A DNA stretch of 64,000 nt from the NCBI GenBank assembly GCA_037367405.1, contig JAZKJV010000086.1, positions 496,001 to 560,000 on the forward strand, read 5' to 3'. The stretch is from Ottelia alismoides (Eukaryota; Streptophyta; Magnoliopsida; Alismatales; Hydrocharitaceae). Under the pieces are notes generated by a model. That model was given only the letters and a program-made list of their open reading frames with translations, did not search any database and was not told where the DNA came from. A program made the position numbers and the translations under genes. This document shows, in pieces, positions 22,626 through 35,228 of the stretch (position 1 is the first letter of the stretch; each line of letters begins with the position of its first letter).

Positions 22626-24075
22626 CCCCCTATACTTTACTTTTACTAGTCCCTTAGCAAACACTTATTAAGGTGAGCCAATGTTGATTATTAAACTTGT
22701 CTTCATTAAATTTAAGTATGGAGCTTGGTCAGACCTTTGGTATTAGTTTGTTGGAACCTTATTTAGACATAGGTTTAAAACTCAACAACCTCTAAGTTCC
22801 ACCAATCTATGGTCAAGACTCCTCAATAATCCAGATCAAAACAAGTCTACATACACAAACTCTAATGACCATGAATATTTTCTTGTACTGTGTAAGTGAT
22901 ATGTAGCTTCCCACCTCAGAAATGGCAAAGTGACAACCCCCCTCAATAAGGTAACTCTAATGCCCTAGTCTGGCAGCTATTTCCTCAAGGACTGGGGTAT
23001 CCCCTTCTAAGTTCAAGTTCAACAGGCTCAAGAAGAGGAGGAAGAAGAGAACTGACCATGACCAGGGTAGCCATGTATCCTTGGGAGCCCAACCACTGTA
23101 GCTAAGTCTCCCATTACAAGCTTCATAAGATGAGAATGGGTAACATAAGCTTTGCTTTATTTGACTATATACACTTCGGTGGGTATTTTATTTTCAATCA
23201 GACCCATCATTTTTTGGAGTTTTTCTTTCTTTACACATTGTTTTTGATGTGCATATGTACAACATGTCTACATGGTGCAATATATATACATAAGGAGTTT
23301 TTCCTCTTGAGACAGTAGACTATCCCTCTTTTGAAGCTTTATTGCAACCCACAACTCCTGTCTTTAGATCTCAACACCACCAGACCAAGTTGAAATGCAC
23401 TTCCTTCGTTAAAAGAAGAAGAGAGGTTCTGCATAAAAGTACTACCCTCATGTGCTACCCCAAGCCAGAGGAAACTGCCTCCTCACCACCTCATCCTTGG
23501 AGAGCTATGTGTAAGGTGTTGGTGCAAGTAAATCCATTGTCTCTGAGAGTCATGTGTGCGTTGTTAAGTATTCTACTTAGGCTCATCAAGATGACATTAT
23601 CATAGCCTAGTGGAATCAAAGAATTAAGTCCCAAATAGACCTGAAAAGTCTTACCCCTAAGCCATATAAGGTTCCTCTTAGAATTAGGTGGATTAAGGTC
23701 TTAACCAAGCTCCATTTTCAATTTAATTCCAGGCCAGTTTAAATGTCAACTATGATTCAAAAAAACTGTTCAAATAGATACAAAAATGTTTTTATGCATG
23801 CATTTATGAAATATATATGGCACCCCCTATACCTAGCTCGAACGATGTCCTCAGAGTGGATCAAGAGCGATGAAGAAGACATAACTTATGCTTAGTATAT
23901 GGAGGTGAAAAGGAATGGTATACTACAACGACGAATCAAAGAATAGAATGAAGAGAGCTCACTGTTTCCCCTATACATAGGATCAAGTAATCCTAAGTAT
24001 AGCAACATGTACATGAAGGAAAATCTGAGTAATAGGATGTACAGGTTTTACCTCCCCTATACTTGGGGCGAAAAG
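22626..24075 (-). other. 3' non-coding region of the outer element, first part
   Basis: This is homologous to 40985-42830 of the inner element. It begins with the PPT motif (plus-strand view CCCCCTATACTTTAC) and contains the motif again at about 23823, 23970 and 24053, where palindromes can be seen. Small open frames on the plus strand (23342-23605, matched by 41773-42012) are antisense to the element and show no sign of coding constraint. An env-like gene is not recognisable. It is interrupted by Copia-2 at 24076. Confidence 0.65.
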
Positions 24076-24121
24076 TAAAGGATATGGTTAGATCCTCAAG
24101 CGCATCACGGAAGCGTGATCG

Positions 24122-24136
24122 TCGTATCGGATACGA
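24122..24136 (-). repeat. U5 terminal hairpin of Copia-2
   Basis: TCGTATC-G-GATACGA is a perfect 7-bp stem with a 1-nt loop. The other LTR has it at 32045-32059 with one mismatch. It occupies the place of the unrelated-sequence stem in Copia-1 (5007-5025). Confidence 0.55.
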
Positions 24137-24636
24137 TGAAGAACGACTAGTCGCACTATTTGTTCTATGCAGCGGAAATTAAATTTTTTTTTATGTGACG
24201 AAACCACATGATCCAAGAACACTTCTCGGATCGTTTCGTCTGAACCACAAACAAGTATTAGGATTACCTCTTGAAGCGTGGTTGCGATCAAGTCTCTAAA
24301 CGAAGAGACCTCCTGTCTCAAGTCCGATCCGTCGGAGGAGACGCTTACGAGCGCGGGGATGAACTGCGTGCTTCTCGCAATCCATGTTGATGATCCAAGC
24401 GGTGGATCTCCTAATCTTGACACACGAGATCCGACGTCTTCTTCACGAGCAAGGCACGCCGAAGTAGAAGGAGTTCCATGAGCAAAACATCGGGCAACAT
24501 AACGACGGTGCCGCGGCGATGGAGAGCCTCTCTAGGGCATCCATGGTGGACGACCATGAGAGGGAGAGAAAGAGAAAGAGAGAGAGATATGCTTCTCAAG
24601 CATTATGTGTTATAGAAGAGCAATGGGGTGCCTCTC

Positions 24637-24644
24637 CTTTTATA
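24637..24644 (-). promoter_or_regulatory. TATA box of Copia-2 3' LTR
   Basis: The reverse strand reads TATAAAAG inside CCCTATAAAAGGAG. The 5' LTR has the same box at 32563-32570. It matches the Copia-1 promoter position. Confidence 0.65.
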
Positions 24645-25020
24645 GGGTTTTGGGATCCATGGATCTCAATCTATGGGACAACACAAATCCAATGGTTCAC
24701 CTTGATTGTGTTTCTTTTAATGGCTAAGATTTGTGTTGGTAGACACCAACAACAATTAATTTAATTTAGATTAAATCTATATTGATAAATCAACATAATT
24801 CAATCACCAAATTAAATCAATCCACATTGGAGATAATGGAAAGGAGGCTCCTCCCTTCCATATTAGTGGTCGTCCCCCCTCTCCTATTAGGAAAGGGAGA
24901 TTCCAATGCAATCTTCAAGATTGCATATATCTCCAATATTTGCAACAACAATTGTTGTAAATTATTCTACAAAATAATTCAAAATTATTTTGTGAATATT
25001 GCAATCTTGCCATTGAAAAA

Positions 25021-25394
25021 TTGTGAATCACATTCACAACCCAAAATAAAATGTAAATTACATTTTCAATTTAATGTCCAATGTGAATCCATTTCACATT
25101 AACATTTAATTAACAAATGTAAATTACAAATAGCTCTCTCTTATATATTATAGATCAGATTTATAATATACATGACTAATACGGATATTGCTATCCACAT
25201 TATTCATATCCATGATGATTAAATCACGTTTAATCATCTTGGATCTCTATTCTCTTGTGTCCAAATAATATGAATCACATTCACATTATTTTCATCTTTG
25301 ATAATTAAATCACATTTAATTATCTTAGATAACTCTTTTTATAATATGAATCAAATTCATATTACTCGTGATAATTAAATCACATTTAATTATC
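25021..25394 (-). repeat. Array of ten short palindromes, Copia-2 3' LTR
   Basis: Ten inverted repeats lie in 374 bp, most with 3-nt loops: 25021-25039 (TTGTGAAT/ATTCACAA, loop CAC), 25048-25066, 25080-25100, 25144-25170, 25184-25197 (weak), 25214-25238, 25264-25290, 25300-25324, 25342-25364 (loop CAA) and 25370-25394. Those at 25300 and 25370 are identical and perfect, with 11-bp arms GATAATTAAAT/ATTTAATTATC around CAC. The equivalent array in the 5' LTR is 32947-33320, and in Copia-1 3914-4197. Arms are kept while loops differ between subfamilies. Confidence 0.8.
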
Positions 25395-26675
25395 CATTTT
25401 CTCAATGCTCGGATACATATATCAACAATAGAATTATCCATGAACTCTTTCAAGGATAATGCGCTTTCTCCGCAGATACTTGGAGATAAGGACATGGCGA
25501 TTGTATTGTTCCACGTATAGTGACTTGGATATTTAGATCATATCTCAAATCCAGATCGCGGGCCTCCCATAGATGCTTGATTAAATCAAGACCGCAAATC
25601 TAATCTTCTTATTGTATCTGAATCACATTCAGATCAATGTCCAACATTTGGACCAAGATTAGATCACTTCTCTACTGAGAGGAGTCACTAAAATCCAGAC
25701 CCGTTTAATCACTCCCTAGGAATGGAAGCGTCATGGTTTATACAATCGTTTATGATTACATCACCCTCAGGTAATCCCAATACCTGTACATCCTGCATAC
25801 TGGAAGACTCAGATTAAACCCGAAGTATTAGATCAACTTTACACTGTCTACTTCATGGTTTTATCAGTAAGTTTCTCATTCAATCATTGGAAGTTGGTAT
25901 CGATCATATACTTTCCAAAAGCATATATCATACCTAGGTCTTGATCATATGCTTTCCAAAAGTATATATCGAACCTACAAATTCAGTCAAGCTTCCAAAG
26001 TGAGACGACCGTGCATGGAATTTGATTCTTCCCAATATCTCATTAGTGAGCTCATGTCTTCCGGCTCAGTAAATGAACCTGTATGATCCCTTTGAGAGAT
26101 CGTATTACTTATATGCCCTTACATGCACACCAACACGCCGGTGTAAAGACCTTGGTTAGGTCATCAACCTATTGGTCTGCCAAATGAAAATACTCAGACA
26201 TATAGTAACACATCTGTCTCCGGTCAAAGGATGTGTGCCTATATGATGACAGCATATGATATAGAACTTCGGTTATCTCGATCTCGTTAAGTCAAATCTT
26301 TGACCTAACTAATCTGACACCTTCGAATCTCTATTCCTATGCAGAGGACCTGCATGAAGTGGTCGGTCAGATATCAGCCTTCAGAGATAAGGATTGCCAT
26401 CTCCTACTCAGGCTGGAGATCATCTCTTAACAATCATTTGACAGTGCTTGATGAGTCCACAATCTAACTCTTTAGATATTCATCCAAGCACCAACCTCTA
26501 TGATTCAATAGTTGAATCAACAACTATCTGATTGTTAAGATGGACATGGTACATAACCCTAATTGTACTAAGGGACCTATTATGCAAATTATTCATTCTT
26601 CATTTCAGACCAGGGAATGATATTTGCAATAACATTTATTGCATAATGGCTCGACGTGGGCTCGCATTTCCAACA

Positions 26676-26686
26676 ATCTCCCACTA
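26676..26686 (-). other. Polypurine tract of Copia-2
   Basis: Window sequence ATCTCCCACT (reverse strand AGTGGGAGAT) abuts the 3' LTR. It is the same tract as in Copia-1. Confidence 0.8.
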
Positions 26687-27480
26687 ACCCAAAGAGCCAT
26701 TGATGTGCTTATCATTTAAACCCGCACTCATGTGACAATCATAGGCTATTTAGAAAATAGCTAGGTAAGCTGATCAGTCACTCTGTTCCCACGAGACTAT
26801 GCCAAGTCCTTTTACGGCACTTGCATATCCCCAGTAACAGTGCTCGCATTTAATGCGAATGTTGCATCTCATGCAACCAATACTCAATTTTTGTTAGTCA
26901 TAGTGTCCTTGACACTACAGCTTAACAATTATCATAACTAGTATTTCCATAATCCTTATCAGAATACCCTTATTCCTGGAGATCACTATCTCTTAAGGTA
27001 TCCATAGTTAAGACCTTTTAGATCTCTATCTATAAAGTCTTAAGCTTTTGAAGACAGACTTTGAGATCACTATCTCAAAAATCTTGTCATCTATGAAGAT
27101 TTTGTTGTTATTGTAATTAAGTGTTCTATCTCCATAGTAGGACTAGTAACAATTTACTACTCCTAATGCATGGCAGATATCAGGCTTTTGTACACATCTA
27201 GCATACACTTAGCTTCTCGTAAGTAATGCACACGTGCAAGTAGTTCTAGCATTTACTTCCTCAACTCTTTGAGGTGCTATCCCTTCAGATAGGTCAGTAC
27301 CATATCTTAAGGGATGGAAGAATTTCTTAGAATTTTCCATAAAATGGAATATGTCCAAGGTGTACTACTAATGTGACAGTCATAATACCCTCTTCACTTT
27401 TCTACTGAACACCTTCAGAACTAAGATCCAAGAGGTATCCTTGAGATCATATCTCAAGTTATGGAACAACCAGATAATAA
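26687..27480 (-). pseudogene. Copia-2 RNase H region remnant
   Basis: Homologous to 9601-10390 of Copia-1 on the opposite strand. The decayed connection segment before RNase H (matches to 9850-9920) lies near 27170-27240. No frame stays open for long. It is identified by alignment to Copia-1 and by its place between RT and the PPT. Confidence 0.5.
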
Positions 27481-27975
27481 AACACTCATTATTATCCTCA
27501 TATCATTTTAAATGATTAGGATATCATCTACATTTAGCGTGATGAATACAAAGGCACTCCCACTAAGCTTCACATGGCTCATCAAGATTCTATCTGAAAT
27601 TATAACATTTATAATCTCATCATATCTTATGGTCCGACTTTAAGAAGCTTATTTGAGTCCTTAGATGGATTCCTTAGCTTGCACACCTTGATTTCCTCAA
27701 CCATGAAGCCCTGGGGCTACTTCATGTGAATATCCTCAGAGAGGTATTTATAGAGGAATGCAATCTTGATTTACATCTTGAAGATGCAATAGTCAAGTTG
27801 TGCAGCCAAGGTTAGCAATATTCCGATGATTTTAAGCATGGTCACCGAAGAGCAAGTCTCATTGCAAGCAATGTCTTCTCTTCCGGTGTGTAGCTCATGG
27901 CTACGAACCGTGCTTTGAAGGTCTCTACCTTCTCATCAGGTTCCCTTTCTCTTGAAGATCCAGTTACACCTTTAC
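27481..27975 (-). pseudogene. Copia-2 reverse transcriptase remnant
   Basis: Minus-strand reading gives the same RT phrases as Copia-1: FKM, AFL, LSEDIHMK, PQGF and, near 27525-27545, FITLNVDDILII with the catalytic VDD intact, whereas Copia-1 has VDN. Stops at 27771-27773 (TAA), 27717-27719 (TAG), 27649-27651 (TAA) and 27508-27510 (TAA) fall at exactly the codons that are stops in Copia-1 (9306, 9360, 9429, 9570). Two of the positions are normally Gln in Copia RT (MKQPQGF and GLKQAS), one is the Asp of the MDV motif. An additional private stop and a small frameshift lie near 27670. Confidence 0.8.
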
Positions 27976-28559
27976 AGGTCTAACATATATAGGTGGATCC
28001 TCGAGGTTCTATATACAACACTTGTATATGAAGTCTACATTAGACTTTTATTGCTAACATCCATCTATCCATGCTATGATCTTCAGAAGCTTCATCACAT
28101 GAAGTTCGATCATTGTCAGATTTCTTTGACACATGGAATCCTTCCTCAAACTCATTTGAAAAGGTTTTAGTGTTTCATCTTTAATTGTCCTTTTAGTTTC
28201 CAATTTCAGATTCCTCGTTATCTTTTCAAGATTAAATGAGTTCCTATACTTCATTTTTCATCTTGCTTCTTAAGAGTCTCTACCTCTAAGAATCTCATTC
28301 TTAGAGATGAGATATTTTAAGAATCTCAAGGTCATAAAGTAGGTATCCAATACCGTCCTTTATTTTCCTAATGAAGCAACACTCTCAAGTGCTAGATTCC
28401 ATCATGCATGGAACCTTTTTAAGGATATACATTGTAGTCTCTATTACACATATATATACCTGGAAACTAAGGGATATTTATGCTAAAATTCATCATTGAT
28501 AAGAACATGTCACACATGATCCAATTGTATCTCCCTATAACTCTATTGAGTTAAGGTGT

Positions 28560-29010
28560 GTTAGGAGGATTGAGATAGAAATGATATTCATATCTCCATA
28601 AGGTATCCTTTGAATTCATCTAACAGGTACAAACTACCTTGATTAGATCAAATTCATTTTATCTTCCTTCAAACTTTGGTTGTAAACCAAAAACGATAAA
28701 ATCTATGAACATTTCAAAGGTTTCTAAGTGAAGAGAAAAAATCTCATATCATACATAATCATTAGTAGATATCACATATCCATAATGTTTACTATGATAT
28801 AGATGATCCACATACATCAATATGTATGTGATCCTGAATACCTTGACATCTTACAACATTCCCAAAGAAGGGTGTATTGGACATTTTACTTTGAATACAA
28901 TATTCATAAGTATGTAAGTTTTGAAATGTTAGACATTCTAAAGTTTCATCTCTTACTAGCCTATTGATCAAATCAATAGACAAATGTCCAAGGCTTGATG
29001 CTAGATCATT
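28560..29010 (-). pseudogene. Copia-2 integrase N-terminal remnant
   Basis: The 63-codon open piece 28792-28983 matches the Copia-1 piece at 8094-8285 along its full length: LINRLVRDETLECL, YEYCIQSKM, HIHIDVCGSSIS, ending in the same TAG. The first zinc-ligand cysteine of the C-x-x-C pair is Tyr here. Downstream on the minus strand, the core region around 28720-28790 is broken. It is an inactive GAG-pre-integrase/integrase fragment. Confidence 0.7.
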
Positions 29011-31983
29011 GTCAAATGATCTTCATCCTCCTATTGATCTTAAGGTTTAATTTCAGTATTTAGAAATGTTAATGAACCATTCGTTAATTTTCTAATTTAG
29101 TGGAGTCCACTAGATTTTAGATTACTTTCTGAAATATCTCCATCATAACTCCTTATGATAGGTCCATTCCAGAATTCATGTTTATTTCCAACATTTACAA
29201 ACAAACAATGAGTCTATTCTAATGTCTAGGTCATAGAGACATTCTCTAAGACTAAGGGCTCTCCCACTGAAATTAACAAGTCTATCAATCCAACAGAGAT
29301 TATTGCAACCATTGCATCAAAATCCATGTGGATAACTACATAACTTAAGATCAATTATTCCAGTCTTATAAAACATATGCAACCCATTGCAAGTGTTGTA
29401 GAAGATTGAGATACAATTATAAGACTTTATCTTATTTAATAAGCAAGTCAATATCAATTATTTATGTAGATTATTCTGATGCTCTATCTGAGTCCTTCTC
29501 TAAGGATTCTAGACAGACTTGATAGTCATACTATCAACACATCAACTTATTGCAGTATTGGCATTCATCCAGCTCTTTGGATGTCATATGGAAGTCATAG
29601 AAGTACAGTCAACTCTTTAAGTATACCTATTACTTGGGTCCAACCCATGCTTCCACTGCGCTCCCTTTATCTATAAACAACCATTACTTAAGATTAAGGA
29701 TCTCTTATGTTAAATTCGAAAGAATTCAATGTAAGAGTATTTCAACATTTATACATGCCTCATTAAATTCATACAATATGAATATTATGAAGCTTCATGA
29801 ATGACTAGAGTATAGACAGTAGAATGATGACATTCATCATGTCTACATCCATCTAGACCCTTAAAATATTGGTTCAGGTAGGTATTCAAACATTTTGAAT
29901 ACATCAACTCTTATGGAGCCACCATTCTGCTTGATGCAGAGAACCATGTCATTCATGATTAAATGTTGAGAGCACATATGTATGCCAGAAAGTCTTCTTA
30001 GATTTTATAAGGATTAATTGACAATTGTGATCATCATCGATATGTCACTTCCAAAGTACATCCGATGAGATCAAGACTATAGAGACATACAAACCCTAGG
30101 GTTGTAGTCCTATTATCTATTTAATTGTCATTCCTCAATATTATGAGGAAACTTGGACATTGCAACCACATACATTATGTGTCCAAATGTAAGTACAATA
30201 TCTGGATCATGAGTCCAATCCATGATATTTTACTTGTTATCATTGAGTATTTATTGAGTGGATTTTAACGAAGGATTATCTGAAATAAGAAATTTGCATA
30301 AGTGTATATATATATACATATTTTACTTTGATTTAGGAACTTTTATATCAAAGTTGTCTTGCCTTGTCAACACTGAAAGTTCATTCCCTTATTTACTTTC
30401 AATGTAAGAGATATACTTACCAACATATCTCAGCAAGATCTGGGATCTCCTTCCTTATCTTTGTTGCATCCCAATAATATGAGAACCTACAACTCGGATA
30501 AAAAGAAGCGGGAACACATTCCGCCTTGCAAGTCCAACTTGCATCTCCCAATTCGGTCTTTAACACCCGGACCCACCACACCTAAGGCAATGTTGACTCG
30601 TCATTAATTGAACCAACCGTCAACAGGAATACAACTCGCTATGCGCAATCCAATATCGCCCCAATAATATGAGGACTCGATATTGGGGTCACTACGCATA
30701 CGTCCTTACTCTTTCGATAAGCGAAGAGCTCGATCCAAATGGATCGTATGCAGGAGCTGTCACTTCGGACAGGTGTCTCCTACATACAATATCTAGCAAA
30801 GGAACCCTTCGCCTTGACGGGAGACCATGGATGTCACTTATGTGATCCTCCACCTCATATTCAAATTTTAATTAGTTATCATGAATCATATTCACATAAT
30901 TAATTCTTCTAAGGGAATTATTAACTCTAATCATATTAGAGTATTCTAATTGGACATAATCAATTTAATCATATTAAATTAATTACCAATCCAATTCAAT
31001 CAACAAACTTGAATATCTTGCTTGAATATATATGTTATTATTCTCAAAGTACGCATTAATTTGTATTTTAATAATTAGAAAAATACATCGTAATCCCTCA
31101 GACATTATCCTGGCCCTACCCGCTGTCATGGCCAGTACCGACGGGAGTGGGACGGACCGCATACGTTGCAACCCGCTACCCCAGCGATCCCTGACTAGAC
31201 ACCATATCCACCTCGGGAAAGGATAATGCCAAATTGATTAATTTGTACTTGAGATGATCATAGGTTCTTCAACCGAAAATTATACCATATAGTAATCAAA
31301 ACAATTTTGATTATAAGGAAATTTGCTAGATAAATTCCCAATCCTATTCAAGCAAGGAGTTTGATGATTGTGATTCCAATTAAGATTTAGATCAAATCTA
31401 AATAATTATTTGGTTGGGGCCAAGTCAATTAGGCAAACAATCATGTTCTAATATTTCAAAAATATTTTTCAAGATTATTTCACAAAATTAACAATTAATT
31501 TCACTAATTGACAATCACTTGGTTCTAGATTAGGACTGTAATTTTAGTAGTGACCCCTACTCACTAAAATTATCATATCTCAATCAATAAAAATTAAATT
31601 AGACAAAATCAATTTTCAAAGATTGCTAACTTGATTTAAAACAGAATTCATGTGGTGTTTCACGCATTTCGAGGTGGATGATAACAATAATTAATTCTTT
31701 AATCATGATAAAATCTACTGTTCCCGCAACAGTGCATACATGTTCATTAAAACAACCATATCTAGAGCATACGAAATCCGATTTACGTAAACTCAGATCC
31801 AATGGTTTCCTTATTTAATGGGGAACAAAATCCAAGTAAATAATTCGGGCTTAAACATTTTAAACATGGCCGAAATTATTTACTAAACAGATCTGCGAAA
31901 TCAAATGCGATAAGAACTTTCGCGACCTTAACGAACCCAAGTCGTCCTCGGTTTGCGAATCATAATAGAAACCGTCTATCTAA
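29011..31983 (-). pseudogene. Copia-2 gag-region and leader remnant
   Basis: Homologous to 5084-8049 of Copia-1. It contains the two conserved blocks (about 30475-30870 and 31095-31230). A plus-strand open frame at 29479-29676 has a same-length counterpart in Copia-1 (7404-7601, minus), that is antisense to both elements; it shows no known domain and I do not call it. No gag or protease motif is recognised. Confidence 0.5.
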
Positions 31984-31996
31984 GGCTCTGATACCA
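31984..31996 (-). other. Primer-binding site, initiator tRNA-Met (Copia-2)
   Basis: The reverse strand reads TGGTATCAGAGCC, a full-length match to the usual plant Copia PBS, two bases from the LTR end at 31999. It fixes the minus orientation of the element. Confidence 0.93.
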
Positions 31997-31998
31997 CT

Positions 31999-32479
31999 TG
32001 AAGGATATGATTAGATCCTCAAGCGCATCACAGAAGCGTGATCGTCGTATCGAATACGATGAAGAACGACTAGTCGCACTAGTTGTTCTATGCAGCGGAA
32101 ATTAAATTTTTTTTATGCGACGCAACCACATGATCCAAGAACACTTCTCGGATTGTTTCGTCTGAACCACAAACAAGTATTAGGATTACCTCTTGAAGCG
32201 TGGTTGCGATCAAGTCTCTAAACGAAGAGACCTCCTGTCTCAAGTCCGATCCGTCGGAGGAGACGCTTGCGAGCGGGGATGAATCGCGTGCTTCTCGCAA
32301 TCCATGTTGATGATTCAAGCGGTGGATCTCCTGATCTCGACACACGAGATCCAACGTCTTCTTCACGATCAAGGCACGCTGAAGTAGAAGGAGTTCCATG
32401 AGCAAAACATCGGGCAGCATAACGACGGTGCCGCGGCGATGAAGAGCCTCTCTAGGGCATCCACGGTGGACGGTCATGA

Positions 32480-32515
<36 letters not shown>

Positions 32516-34600
32516 TGCTTCTCAAGCATTATGTGTTAAAGAAGAGCAACGGGGTGCCTCTCCTTTTATAGGGTTTTGGGATCCATGGATCTCAATCCAT
32601 GGGACAACACAAATCCAATGGTTCACATTGATTGTGTTTCTTTTAATGGCTAAGATTTGTGTTGGTAAAAACCAACAACAATTCATTTAATTTAGATTAA
32701 ATCTATATTGATAAATCAACATAATTCAATCACCAAATTAAATCAATCCACATTGGAGATAATGGAAAGGAGGCTCCTCCCTTCCATATTAGTGGCCGTC
32801 CCCCCTCTCCTATTAGGAAAGGGAGATTCCAATGTAATCTTTAAGATTGCATATATATCCAATATTTGCAACAATAATTGTTGTAAATTATTCTACAAAA
32901 TAATTCATAATTATTTTGTGAATATTGCAATCTTACCATTGAAAAATTGTGAATCACATTCACAACCCAAAATAAAATGTAAATTACATTTTCAATTTAA
33001 TCTCCAATGTGAATCCAATTCACAATAACATTTAATTAACAAATGTAAATTACAAATAGCTCTCTCTTATATATTATAAATCACATTTATAATATACATG
33101 AATAATATGGATATTTCTATCCACATTATTCATATCCATGATGATTAAATCACATTTAATCATCTTGGATCTCTATTCTCTTGTGTCCAAATAATATGAA
33201 TCACATTCACATTATTTTCATCTTTGATAATTAAATCACATTTAATTATCTTAGATTACTCTCTTTATAATATGAAACAAATTCATATTACTCGTGATAA
33301 TTAAATCACATTTAATTATCCATTTTCTCAATGCTCGGATACATATATCAACAATAGAATTATCCATGAACTCTCTCAAGGATAATGTGATTTCTCCATA
33401 GATACATGGAGATAAGGACAGGGCGATTGTATTGCTCTACGTATAGTGACTTGGATATTGAGATCATATCTCAAATCCTGATCGCGGGCCTCCCATAGAT
33501 GCTTGATTAAATCAAGACCGCAAATCTAATCTTTTTATCGTATCTGAATCACATTCAGATCAATGTCCAACATTTGGACCAAGATTAGATCACTTCTCTA
33601 TTGAGAGGAGTCAATAAAATCCAGACCCGTTTCATCACTCACTAGGAATGGAAGCGTCATGGTTATACAATCGGTTATGATCACATCACCCTCAGGTATT
33701 CCCAATACCAGTACATCCTGCATACTGGAAGACTCAGATTAAACCCGAAGTATTAGATCAACTTTACACTGTCTACTTCATGGTTTTATCAGTAAGTTTC
33801 TCATTCGATCATTGGAAGTTGGTATCGATCATATACTTTCCAAAAGCATATATCATACCTAGGTCTTGATCATATACTTTCCAAAAGTATATATCAAACC
33901 TACAAATTCAGTCAAGCTTCCAAAGCGAGACGACCGTGCACGGAATTTGATTCTTCCCATTATCTCATGAGTGAGCTCATGTCTTCCGGCTCAGTAAATG
34001 AACCTGTATGATCCCTTTGAGAGATCGTATTACTCATATGCCCTTACATGCACACCAGCGCGCCGGTGTATAGACCTTGGTTAGGTCATCAACCTATTGG
34101 TCTGTCAAATGTACATACTCAGACATATAGTAACAAATCTGTCTCCAGTGAGAGGATGTGTGCCTATATGATGACAACATATGATATAGAACTTCAGTTA
34201 TCTCGATCTCATTAAGTCAACTCTTTGACCTAACTAATCTGACACCTCCGAATCTCTATTCCTATGCAGAGGACCTGCATCAAGAGGTCGGTCAGATATC
34301 AGCCTTCAGAGATAAGTATTTCCATCTCCTACTCAGGCTCGAGATCATCTCCTAACAATCATTTGACAGTGCTTGATGAGTCCTCAATCTAACTCTTTAG
34401 ATATTCATCCAAGCACCAGCCTCTATGATTCAATAGTTGAATCAGCAGGTGCCTGATTATTAATATGGTCATGGTACGTAACCCTAATTGTACTAAGGGA
34501 CCTATTATGCAAATTATTCATTCTTCATTTCAGACCAGGGAATGATATTTGCAATAACATTTATTGCATAATGGCTCGACGTGGGCTCGCATTTCCAACA
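31999..34600 (-). repeat. 5' LTR of Copia-2
   Basis: This 2602-bp LTR starts TGAAGGATATGA in the window and ends CATTTCCAACA, then the target duplicate AAAAG. It has the same internal order as 24076-26675. The GA repeat is longer here (about 32481-32512). TATA box 32563-32570; palindrome array 32947-33320; duplicated ATATACTTT hairpin 33828-33900. Confidence 0.92.
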
Positions 34601-34835
34601 AAAAGTCCCTAAGTATAGGAAGCAAAACATAAGTAAAAAGAATTAAAAGAATACTCAAGAGTCCAACACCCCTTATACTAAGGGTAAAGTACACCCTAAG
34701 TATAGCATAATCATATGATGAATATGGGGTGTGGGACTAAAGAATGGAATGATATGGACATCTGGATCTATACAAGGCAGAAGATAGTGATAATCAGGCA
34801 TGAGATGCACTAGATGTGAATCAAGAGATCGCATC
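34601..34835 (-). other. 3' non-coding region of the outer element, second part
   Basis: It resumes the outer element after Copia-2. It starts with the duplicate AAAAG, then CCCTAAGTATAG (34607-34618), the second arm of the hairpin whose first arm is CTATACTTGGGG (24057-24068). Another hairpin lies at about 34671-34704 (arms CTTATACTAAGGG and CCCTAAGTATAG, imperfect). The integrase stop follows at 34836. Confidence 0.65.
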
Positions 34836-35228
34836 TCACGCAAAATGAATAGGTGTGACGTTAACGACCAGTGGCTCATGATCTAGATATGGTTTGAGCC
34901 ACAGTCCGTTAATACGAAAGGTAGTCTCAGATGACATCTCAGATATGTCAATACTCCCATTGTCATGTGCCTTTCGGACAAGGTATGGTCCATTCCACTT
35001 GCTTTGCAACTTCCCTGGAAATAATCTAAGCCTGGCATCAAACAACCATACTCTCTGATTTGGCTCAAACTGCTTATAGTTGATATGAGAATCATGCCAC
35101 TCCTTCACTCGCTCCTTGTAATGTAGGATGCTCGAAAAGGTTTCATCTCTAAGCTCCTCTAGGGCTACCAATTTTGCCCTCCTCTGGTCTCCTATACTCA
35201 CTGGATCCAATAGTACCTCTGTGACAGC
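34836..35228 (-). pseudogene. pol: Outer element integrase C-terminal part
   Basis: Open piece of 124 codons on 34836-35210. It contains [35 protein letters not shown] and ends in NVTPIHFA, the C-terminal DNA-binding part of Ty3/Gypsy integrase with the GKL-x-SKW-x-GPY signature. It matches 43062-43430 of the inner element closely. It continues the frame of the catalytic core across a break at 35210-35229. The inner copy has a frameshift (GAGAAGTG) where this copy is intact (GAGCGAGTG). Confidence 0.8.

Larger units (their letters stand above)
24076..26675 (-). repeat. 3' LTR of Copia-2
   Basis: This 2600-bp LTR starts TAAAGGATATGG in the window (a TG-to-TA change at the LTR terminus) and ends CATTTCCAACA. 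It holds the U5 hairpin (24122-24136), a purine-rich GA repeat (about 24555-24590), the TATA box (24637-24644), the palindrome array (25021-25394) and the duplicated ATATACTTT hairpin (25903-25975). The pair is 31999-34600. Confidence 0.92.
24076..34600 (-). mobile_element. Copia-2, complete but coding-defective Ty1/Copia LTR retrotransposon
   Basis: This element of about 10.5 kb lies on the minus strand. The target duplication is AAAAG (24071-24075 and 34601-34605). LTRs are 24076-26675 (3') and 31999-34600 (5'). The PBS matches initiator tRNA-Met perfectly over 13 bases and the PPT is present. The interior resembles Copia-1 throughout but lacks an open gag-pol. It sits in the loop of one hairpin of the outer element's 3' array. 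It belongs to a sister subfamily: LTR architecture is shared while much of the LTR sequence has diverged. Confidence 0.93.
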
